Source of the DNA: Paracentrotus lividus
Taxonomy: Eukaryota > Echinodermata > Echinoidea > Camarodonta > Echinidae
DNA: 64,000 bases
Direction: 5' to 3'
Assembly: GCA_940671915.1 (NCBI GenBank)
Contig: CALNVZ010002100.1
Location: 7,001,664 to 7,065,663 of the forward strand
The notes under the pieces were generated by a model. That model searched no databases. It was not told the origin of the DNA and was given only the letters and a program-made list of their open reading frames with translations. The translations under genes were made by a program, and so were the position numbers. Below are positions 1-10,300 of the stretch, piece by piece (position 1 is the stretch's first letter; each line of letters starts with the position of its first letter).

Positions 1-324
1 ATAGCACTAATCGTGATATAATGGGAATTTTACATTATCGGCGGGGACATATATTGCGCATCGCGTAATTTACTAATCCACTTGTTGATGGATAATTTAG
101 GTGAATTTTATACTGAATATAATCTTTAATGATACATGAAAGCAGCCAAGTGTGCATAGTTTTATGAATATAATCATATAGGATAAGCCAATATATCAAG
201 CCAATATTTTTGGACTAGTTGAATTATGAAGGAAGAATACGTGGAGTGCCTCTGCAAATTCACGAAAGTAAAACTCTCACCACAAATATAACCACTAATA
301 CAGTGCGTCCCAGAATACAGTATT
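1..324. other. AT-rich DNA with nothing recognised
   Basis: Single-copy-looking AT-rich sequence leading into the minisatellite. No ORF, RNA gene or repeat boundary was seen. Confidence 0.5.
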
Positions 325-3300
325 CTCTCCCTATCTCTCCCTGTCTCTCCCTGTCTCTCCCTATCTCTCCCTATCTCTCACTGTCTCTCCCTATCTCTCA
401 CTGTCTCTCCCTATCTCTCCCTATCTCCCACTGTCTCGTCCTATCTGTCTCACTGTCTCTCCCCCCAATCTCTCACTGTCTCTCCCTATGCATCAATCCC
501 TCCTTCTTCCTTCCTCCCCTATATCTCAACAGTTCTACTGTCCTCCTATTCCCACTGTCTATCATCCTTTCTCTCCTCCTGTCCCCACTGTCTCTTCCTC
601 TATCTCCAGGTCTTCCTATCTGCTCAACGTCTCTCTCCTATCTCCCAGTCTTCTTTCCTATCATATCTTCACTGTCTCTCCCTAATCCTCCACTGTCCCT
701 CTTCTCTCCTATCTCCTATCATCTTCTGTCTTATTCTACTTTTCTCCCTCATTCTCTTCTCACTGTCTCTTCCCTATCTCTCACTTTTCTTTGTTGGTCA
801 TCTCTCCTGCTTATCTCCATGGTCGCTATCTATCTCTCACTAGTTCTCTCCTATTCTCCCACTGTCTCTCCCTATCTCTCACTGTCTCTCCCTATCTCTC
901 ACTGTCTCCCTTTCTCCCTTCTCTTCACTGCCCTACTCCCCATGATCCCCTATTCTCCATTCTCTCCTATCTCTCACTGTCTCTCCCTACTCCCACTTCT
1001 CCTATCTTCTCACTGTCTCTCCCTACTCTCACCGTCTCTCCCTATATCTTCACTGATTCTCTCCCTATATCCCACTGTCTCTCCCTATCCCCACTTGTCT
1101 CTCCTATCTCGTCCTATCTCCCACCCTGATCACTCTCCCTACTCCCAACTGTCTCTCCCTATCTCCCACCTGTCTCTCCCTATCTCCCACTGTCGCCTCC
1201 CTATTAAATCCGCACTGTCTCTTGCTCCTATCTCTCACTGTCTCTTCCACCTATTCCTTCACTGTCTCTCCCTATCTCTCTCACTGTCTCTCCCCTATCT
1301 CCCACTGTCTCTCACCTATCTCTCCCTGTCTTTCTCCCTAACTCTCACACTGTCTCTCCCTGTCTCTCCCTATCTCTCACTTGTCCTTCCCTATCTTCCA
1401 CTGTCTCTCCCTATCTCCCACTGTCTTCTCCACTCTCTCCCCTATCTCTCAATGTCTCACCTCTATTTCTCCTCTGTCTCTCCTATCCCCACTATCTCTC
1501 CCTATCTCCCAGACTGTCTCTCACTGTCTCTCACTGTCTCTCCCTACTCTCCCCACTTTCTCTCTCTATATCTCACTGTCCTCTCCTATCTCCCACTGTC
1601 TTCCTTTCCCTGTCTCACTGTCTCTCCCTATCTCTTCCTCTCTCTCTCTGTCTCTCCCTATCTATTCCCACTGTCTCTCCCCTAATCCCCACTGCTCTCT
1701 CCCTATCCTCACTGTCTCTCCCTATCTCCCACTTGTCTCTCCCTTATTCCCACGTTCTCTCCTATCTCCCACTGTCTCTCTCCACTGTCTCTCCCTATCT
1801 CCACTGTCTCTCCCTATCTCTCACCGTCTCTCCCTACTACTACTGTCTCTCCCTATCATCCACTGTCCTCCCATCTCTCACTGTCTCTCCCTAACTTCTC
1901 TCCCTATCTCCCCACTGTCCTCTCCCTACTCCCACTGTCTCTCCCTATCATCCACTGTTCTCTCCCGTATCTTCCCACTGTCTCTCCCTATCCACTGTCT
2001 CTTCCTATCTCTCACTTGTCTCCCCTATCTCCCTGTCTCTCACCATCTCTCACTGTCTGTCTCCCTTCTCCCACTGTCCTCCCTATCTTCCCACTGTCTC
2101 TCCCTATCTCCCACTGTCCTCCACTGTCTCTCCCTATCTCTCACCTCTCTCCCTACTCCCCTGTCTCTCCCTACTCCCACTGTCTCTCCCTATCTCTCAC
2201 TGTCTCTCCCTATCTCCACTGTCTCTCCCTATCTCTCACTTAATCTTCCCTATCTCCCACCTGTCATCTCCTATCGTCCCATACTTCTGCTCCCATTCTC
2301 ATCCTATCTCCCACTGATCTCTCCCAATATATCTCACTGTCTCTCCCATCACCCCACTGTCTCTCCCTATCCCCACTGTCTCTCCCTATCTCTCCCTATC
2401 TCTCAAGTTCTCACCCTATCTCTCCATCGTCCTCCCTATCTCCCACTGGTCTCTCCTAATCTCCCACTTGTCTCTCCCTATCTCCCACTGTCTCTCTCCT
2501 ATCTATCATCTGACACTAGTCTGTCCTCCCTATCTCTCACTGTCTCTCCCTATCTCACACTGTCCTCCCTTCTCCCACTGTCTCTCCCTATCTCCCACTG
2601 TCTCTCCCTATCATCTCAACTGTCTCTCCTGTCTCCCCTATCTCTCACTGTCTCTCCTGTCTCCCACTGCTCTCTCCCTATCTCTACTATCTCTCCCTAT
2701 CTCTTTCCGTCTCTCCCTGTCTCCCCATCTCTCCCCTGTCTCTCCCTGTCTCTCCCCGTCTTCCCTGTCTCTCCCTGTCTCTCCACCTTTCTCTCCCATT
2801 TCTTCCCCCCCTCTCTCTCACTGCCTTCTCCCTATCTCTCCCTATTCTCCCCCTATCTCTCCCTATTCCCACTGTCTCTCCTTTCTCTCACTGTCTCTCG
2901 CCCTACTCTCATGTCTACCCTTGTCTCTCCCTATTCTATACTCTACGTCTTCCCTATAATCTCCCACTGTTCTTTTCCTATCTCTCACTGTCTCTCCCTA
3001 AGCTCTCACTGCTCTCTCCCTATCTCCCCCATGCTTCTCCCTATCTCCCACTGTCTCTCCCTGTACTCCCTATTCTCCTATGTCTCACTGCTCTATCCTA
3101 TCCTTTTACACGTCTCATCTCCACTATCTCTCACTGTCTCTCCCTATCACCTCACTGTCTCCTCCCTAATACTTCTCAACTGTCCTCTCCCTATCTACAT
3201 CCCTATCTCGCCATTCTGTCTCCTCTCTCCCTATCTCCCACTTGTCTCTCCCATATCTCCACTTGTCTCTCCCTATCTCCACTTCTCTCCCTATTTCCCA

Positions 3301-4220
3301 CTGTCTCTTCTATCTCTCACTTCTCTCCCTATCTCTCACTGTCTCTCCCTATCTCTACACTGTCTCTCCCACTCCCACTGTCTCTCCCTATCTCCACTGT
3401 CTCTCCCTATCTCACACTGTCCTCCCTTGTCTCTCCCTTTCCTCCACTGTCTCTCCCTATCTCCCCACTGTCTCTCCCTATTCCCACCTTGTCTCTCCCT
3501 ATATCTCTCACTGTCTCTCCCTATCTCCCCACGTCTCTCCCTATCTCTCACTTCTCTCCCTATCTCCCACTGCTCTCACCTATCTCCCACTGTCTCTCCC
3601 TATCTCTCCCCTATCTCCCACTGTCTTCCCTATATCTCACTGTCTTCTCCCTATCACCCCACTGTCTCTCCCTATCTCCCCACTGTCCTCTCCTATCTTC
3701 TCCCCTATTCTCCAATGTCATCACCCTATCTCCCACTGTCTCTTTCCCTATCTCCCACTGTTCTCATCCCTAATCTCCACACTGTCTCTCCTATCTCCCA
3801 CTGTCTCTCCCTATCTCTCACTGTCTCTCCTAATCTCTCACTGCTCTTCCTATCTCACACGTCTCTCCCTTATTCTGCCAAAACCTGTCTCTCCCTATCT
3901 CCCGCACTGTCTCTCCCTATCTCTCACTGTCTCTCCCTGTCTCTCGCCTATCTCTCAACTGTCTCTCCCTATCTTCCCACATGTCTCTCCTATCTCTCAC
4001 TCATCTCTCCCTCATCTCTTTCCGATCTCTCCCGTCTCCCCCATCTCCCTGTCTCTCCCCGTCTCTCCCTGTCTCTCCCTGTCTCTCCACCTTTCTCTCC
4101 CTTTCTCCCCCCTCTCTCTCACTGCCTCTCCCTATCTCTCCCTATTTCCCCCTATCTCTCCCTATCTCCCACTGTCTCTCCCTATCTCTCACTGTCTCTC
4201 CCTGTCTCTCCCTGTCTTTC
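325..4220. repeat. pyrimidine-rich minisatellite, 20-bp unit, about 190 copies
   Basis: The unit is close to CTCTCCCTATCTCTCACTGT, with a common variant having CTCCCACTGT. The array is broken by many one- or two-base indels and substitutions and spans about 3.9 kb. The + strand is roughly 85 percent C and T. The unit holds no stop triplet in any of its three + frames, so open frames of up to 965 codons (1381-4278) appear; these are artefacts rich in Ser, Leu, Pro and Tyr. It lies 3 kb downstream of the IQSEC stop codon. Confidence 0.97.
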
Positions 4221-5913
4221 TACATATACAAAATTATGCTTAAGATGTCATTTTCAGTTCCATAATTTATTGAAATAATAGACAATTCTTTTCATTTCCT
4301 TTTAAAAAGACATTTTGAAGCTCTCTTTACATTACACTTACATGCAAGTGTTACAATTTACATACAATTCACATAATATCTAAGATAAATTACAAACAAT
4401 AGGACTTTAATATATATTTTGCTAATAATAATTTTTAATGCAACTTATATGCACAAGCTGTAACAATTGAACACAATGTATAAAAATGAAAATATGTTTG
4501 ACAAAATCATAAATATCTATTCAACACATAACAAAACTGTTTTGCTATATCTTTGTCCAGCGACAATAAATTAGAATAATTGCTGACGCATGGATGAATA
4601 TTGTTTGACAAAAATTTACACAAATTCATATTTTTTTTCATAGGATGGGTATACATGCATAACGTAAATATTCCATGGTTTTATTGATCAATTTAGTTAC
4701 TATATCAATCATTGCACAATAATAAAATTTAATTTACATTGAAAATCTGGGCAAGGTACATTTATGTGTTATTCTTTTTATATTTCTTCTTAATCAAAAG
4801 CCATTTTCATCTATTCTATGTGCAGCTAACATGAAAGTTAGATGACATCATTGCAATAATCAATGGATTTAAAACAGAATTAAGCACAGTATCCAGTCAA
4901 AATCATACAACCATCAGTTCTTCATCACATTTCCTTTTTGCAGAAAGCCAGATAAACCCAAAGCAGTAAGAAGTTGCTGCGCATTATAGTGAAAAATTTA
5001 ACATTAACCCCCATGTATTTGAAAAGCAAAATAATTCATACAAAAAGAAACCACACATTTTTTCGTTATTGCTTATTCCGAATTGCTGCTTTAAAGTCCT
5101 GTTTTGAAAATGAGATAGAATAAACATTGTGAATGAAAATAGATACATGTAGCATGAGCACATCATAGGACTTTCAGGATAATGCAAAAAAAAATAAAAT
5201 ACACATTTCAATGGGCCTTTATAATATAAGGTTACGAATCTGTAAAAGTTAATATAAAGTCTTAGTGGTATAATTCAAATCCATGTCTCATGAAAAAAGG
5301 TCTTTATCTCAAATTAGATGCATTGCCAAATATCTTCTTTATTTTGCGTACCACACGGTGATTTAATTTACTTGCATCGCTAATGTGCCAACTTTTGTTT
5401 TCGATTCCCTCTTTTCTTTTTTTTTTGGGGGGGATTGAATATCTTTTCCTTCCCTACATATGTCAAATGTTATTGATACACAATCTAAGCCACTGCCGAT
5501 AATTCTTTTTCCCCCTAATAAATGGGTAATCCTTTCTTGACAATTTGTTAATGATCAACTCATTTAGTCCACCCTACTTCAATGCCCTTAGATACTTTTA
5601 TATAAAAATATTACACACTGGGATACAAGCATACAAGTTACATTACTGAATATACTCCCTCAAATAATACAACATATTGAATAGTGACTAGGCGTGAGTT
5701 TTTATGGGATTAAAAAGTAATATGTGAAGATGAAAGAAATATATGAACTAATGTATATGAATTAATCTATAGTTTAAATGAAGATTTGAACTTACTTTTT
5801 ATCCGCTAAGCAAATAAAGGATATATTCATGTTTTGCTATGCCCTTGGTTATCTGCCTTAAAGCCAATCTTTCAACATTTTTATCTACAAAGAGCAATAA
5901 GCTCTCTGGACTA
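4221..5913. other. AT-rich intergenic DNA
   Basis: No gene recognised. Contains a T-run joined to a G-run at about 5410-5433. Short open frames on either strand look random. Confidence 0.5.
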
Positions 5914-6144
5914 CAGTATTCGCTTTTATTTTTGTGTGATTAAGTTTTCGCGCTTAGCGTCCTCAAAACATATTCACAGGTTCTTAAATTCACGCTGCAT
6001 TTACATAAGAAGGCAATTTAACCCATATAAAACATGCATATGAAAGCATGCTTATATATTCGCATGTTTTTTAAATTCGCACCTGCCGATCTTTGCGCGA
6101 AATCTGCGAAAATTAATGTACCGCGAATATTTCCACGAGTACGG
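5914..6144 (+). mobile_element. MITE-like element, copy 1 of a family with ends CAGTA
   Basis: About 230 bp, flanked by TA. It matches, in opposite orientation, the element at 7541-7770 along nearly its whole length: shared blocks include TTCGCGCTTAG, CTCAAAACATATT and GAAAATTAATGTACCGCGAA. The outer ends read CAGTA.. and ..TACGG, a degenerate short inverted repeat. TA flanks and CAGT ends suggest Tc1/mariner ancestry (inference). Confidence 0.65.
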
Positions 6145-6493
6145 TATTCAGTTCTTGGATCTAGCAGTCTATTCTGTGGCTATATGATCATCTCCACGAT
6201 ACACAAAGTGAGTGTAGACCAGGCATCAGAAATGAGTACTAAGATCTACACTCTATTATTGTTCTCCTTTTTTTTTTTGCACAAATTAATTTTTTTTTCC
6301 TCTACCTTGCTCCTTCACAGAAGAATTTAAAATGCATGTAGATTACAGAATAAATATTTTTAAGTGGGAGTTTCGTGCATCATTAACAAGAAACGTATCG
6401 CACTCGTGTAGCGCACAGTAGCATTGTCTGATCATGACCGTTACATCTCAATCATGAACCGATCTTTGACCCAAAGTATCAGTCATAATACAT

Positions 6494-7202
6494 TTTATTC
6501 AATCTTTGGCAAGATGTTCATCAAGAGCAGAGGTGGCATACTTTACACAAATTATTTAAAACTATAAAATTCAATCAGAGTTATATGGGAGATGCTTTAC
6601 AATATTCTATCCTAATGTTGGTGCATATAAGGAATTTTATCCTTTTATATTCTTTTTTATTTTACATTCTTTTACTAGCTTGACGTCTTCACACTGTAAC
6701 ATTGAGTGCTTGAAGACTACACTGTACAAATGTACGTGTTCATATTGTCTCAGGTAAATATAGCCAAAACAATAATTTGTTCATGGATTTGATTGTTCAC
6801 CTTGTTCTTGAGCCCACTACTGTTTCTTTAGGATTATTGCATCTAACAGATAAGGTGAACAAGCAGCTACAGCATCCTTGAGATGTGAGCCATCTCATCA
6901 TCTACAGTCTTTGCTGATGATTGCCAAAGCTGCTGTTTATATTATCAACACTCAAATTAGATATTACTTTGATGATTCAATATCATCTTGTATGGGTGTT
7001 GTCATGTTCCTCAAATTGGCAACCCCTTCTTTGGCCCTTCGTGACCCGTAGCAGGTAGACCCCTTGTCTGGATGCTTTCTTTAGCTTCACCTAGCGCTGC
7101 ACCACCATCCTGCATCATCATCCACATCGTGGGAAGCCCTGACGATTAGCCGCACCTTCACCCGTCACTGAGTAGGGGCGGGTGAGGGAGAGATGAGGGG
7201 CA
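6494..7202 (-). other. probable IQSEC 3' UTR with candidate poly(A) signals
   Basis: The first 180 nt after the stop stay GC-rich and unlike the AT-rich flanks, which suggests transcript. AATAAA on the minus strand occurs at 6656-6661 and 6494-6499; either could end the mRNA. The true end is not determinable without transcript data. Confidence 0.4.
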
Positions 7203-7352
7203 TCAAGCGTTGGACTCGGCTTGGGGTGATGGGGTCACACCAGGAGGCCCTTTGTTGGTTGGTGTTTGTTTCTTACGCCCCCACATGGTGGTGGTAGGGA
7301 GGGGTGAACGACCCTTCTTTGGTAGAGGCATAGTTGCATTGATGTCTATTGG
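7203..7352 (-). CDS. IQSEC: IQSEC exon 13 (C-terminus and stop)
   Basis: Residues 1351-1399 then [22 protein letters not shown], then a basic proline-rich end finishing in QAESNA. The acceptor is ATCCACAG after a T-rich tract. The terminus is not an S/T-x-hydrophobic PDZ ligand of the kind some vertebrate paralogues carry. The exon is clearly more GC-rich than its surroundings. Alternative 3' exons, common in this family, cannot be excluded. Confidence 0.85.
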   Translation of the reverse strand, partial: PIDINATMPLPKKGRSPLPTTTMWGRKKQTPTNKGPPGVTPSPQAESNA

Positions 7353-10300
7353 CTGTGGATACAACAAAAACAAATCAAAATACAATAAATTCATCGATAT
7401 TCATCAGCCTCAAAGTGTGAATGTGACATTTTAGTCAAAGCAATTTGATATTATTATAAAATACGAATCTTAACCAGTGTTTCTTTCATACAGTGTTCAA
7501 ATCCAAACATTACATGTAAGCTAACTGTCATGAAGCTTTACAGTAATCGTGAAAAAATTCGCGGTACATTAATTTTCGTAGATTTTGCGCAAAAATTGTA
7601 CGGCGCGAATATAAAAACATGCGAATATATGAGCATGATTTCTAATGCATGCTTTGAATGGGTTCGATTGCATTTGTACATAAATGCAGCGCGAATTTAA
7701 GAACCCGCAAATATGTTTTGAGGCCTCTAAGCGCGAAAAATTAATGGCCCGAAAATAACAGCGAATATAGTATACTATGATAAAACATGAAATATCACTT
7801 ACCACACCACTGTCTAGTGAGCTCACACTGCTTCTATGATCAGCTTTATCTGAAATAGAACAAGAGGAGATGTTAAGAGAGGTTGCATTAAAATAACAAG
7901 TTTCAATTTGAAGCACTTGCTTAGTTGAATTGAGAATAAGAATGTAACATTTCAGTAACTGCATATTTGCAATTTATTTTGATTTTGATTTTTTTTTTTT
8001 TGGGGGGGGGGGGGACTAATTTGCTTCTTTAATGTATTTTTTTCTAAATACTAAGTTCATTTTTTACATGTAGTACAAACACAATTTTGAAAGGGATATT
8101 GTTTTAGACATAACTAACACTTATAAATACCCCTAAATCAAACGTATTAATCTGTCATACTTGCAAAAATTCCACTTTAAAAATAGATTAGCACGAGAGA
8201 AAATAAGTCCATGAAAAATCAGCTGATATTTATTTTTAGACTCCCCATACTTCCAGTACTTGACATCACCCATCCTACACACAATATGGCTGCCTAGAAT
8301 AGAATCCACACATGATGCTCAGACACAGGAAACAATTACAGCGCTATAATGCGGCTCTGTAATCCTTAAAGAGCCAAGCACAACCAAACCTTGCAAATTG
8401 GCAACTTAGAGCATATTATACTTGCAATAGTATAAATGACGTTGTTCCAAAAGATTTGATGTATGTTGGTATACAAAATTTCACACTGAAAGGATACAGA
8501 TATTCATCAAGATTTTTTTTACTGGATTTTGAACAATTTGGGGATTTACAAATCAAGCAATCTCAAGTATTTTTAAAGATTGAAACCCATCAGTTTGGCA
8601 AATCTTGGTTCAGCATTCCACTGGTTGAAACCACTTCTTTATTACATGGGCTACATAATGAAATTGATAGCAAGAGGATTAACAAAGCCATAAGGCTGCT
8701 TTCACATAGAACTATATGGCATGGGTATACGGCTCGTTTTTGCAAGGGCACGCGAATACCTCAAATCAAACATGCCACATTCTCGTGTCAAGCAATACGA
8801 TTTCAAAATACCGGTTCACATCGGAGTGCACTGCCCGAAAAGTGCGTATAGCTGCATTTCGTATAGTATACAGGAATCGCGCATGTTCGATTTTTTTTTT
8901 TTGCGTATACCTTCCTTCATCTGCAATTCATGATTATAAAAGTACTGAATTTCCCCAATCATGATTTATTAACTATTCTTTTCCTCACATGAGCCTCTTC
9001 AATTCCGGCTAGTATGAGGAAAGTCAAATTTTCTTTGTTTGAAGTGTCCATGTCATCGGTGAAAACTACGAAATAGGCCGGTATACCCGTATAGCATATA
9101 CCCAATACCAAATATCGAATGCCGTACACCGTATATGTATACTTCTATGTGAAGCCAGCCTTAGAGGGAGTAAAATATACTTACTTGCTGCTTCTTTGAG
9201 GTCCATGAGTGAGTTTGATAGGGTTGTTCTCTTCAGGCTACCATCCTTAAGAGGTGGGGCCAGTGAGTCCATACTCCCACTCAGGTTCTGTGTACTAGCC
9301 AAGCTTTCAGTGTCCAGACCTACTCCAGAATCAGATGTACTAGCTTGGCTCTTACGGATTAGCTTCTGTCTCTCTAGCTCAGCTGAAGTAATGAGAAGGA
9401 GGAGAAAATACAGGGATTATGCTTTGTGCAATAACAAAGGTTGAAATATGATTTTTTTTTGTACAAGTTTGGCATGTTAACTCTTTCTTCTGTGGTCCAA
9501 AGTGAGATTTGTTATTGTGATGACTAATTACAGACTTCTTAAAAGTAAAAAGACTAGAGGGTCGATCCACAGCAATTTTTGAATTTCAGTATTTTTTTAC
9601 TCCCTTTTTTTTGGGGGGGGGGGGTGTCTTGCAAATGAGACCCTTGATAGTGTCAAGTCCTAGCTAGAACATTAGACAAAATCGCATGCTGTATTTCTAT
9701 ACAGTTAACCTTGCCTAAGTCTAACTTGTATTAGTCGAATAATCGCATCAGTAGAAGGTCTTTCAAGTCTCCTTCTCTTTATATTCCATTGTTTTGAACC
9801 CTTCATAACTTGAATGTTTTCTAAGTCGAAGCTATTTCTTCAGCGCCATCAGATTTGATTTAAGGCAAGATTGACTGTTGTAAAATCACTCTATACGTTC
9901 TTCAAGCTCAATGACCAAGAGGTTATGTGTATCCCCACATATATGTTACATTATTTTGGGACTATATCACAATGCAAAAAGTTACCTTGAATGCAGGGAC
10001 TTTCAGATGAAATATAATAAGTACCTAATAATAAAATACCTTACATATCTTTTTTTTAAAAAACAAATCATCTTAAAAATTCACAAAGCTGAAACAAGTT
10101 CAAAGTTAGTACCACATATTTCTTTAAGACAACAACAATCTACGAAGTTAATCATGTTAAGTTTCCCTTCAATATTTATTCCCAACAGATAGGGAATCTT
10201 TCCACTTGTTTTGGAACCAAATACGTGAATTGAATTCACCTTTAAGGAAGTATGTAGGAAGTCTAACCATGTCACATGTTTTCTACAAGATCATTCTAAT

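Noticed and set aside
325-4220. Possible telomeric or centromeric satellite
   Set aside because: The unit is not TTAGGG-like and the array is short and flanked by ordinary sequence.
219-4278. Open frames of up to 965 codons on the + strand
   Set aside because: They lie inside the 20-bp minisatellite, whose unit lacks stops in all + frames; the predicted proteins are low-complexity Ser/Leu/Pro/Tyr strings.
8456-8851. 131-codon + strand frame
   Set aside because: Runs from intron sequence into a MITE; no recognisable domain.
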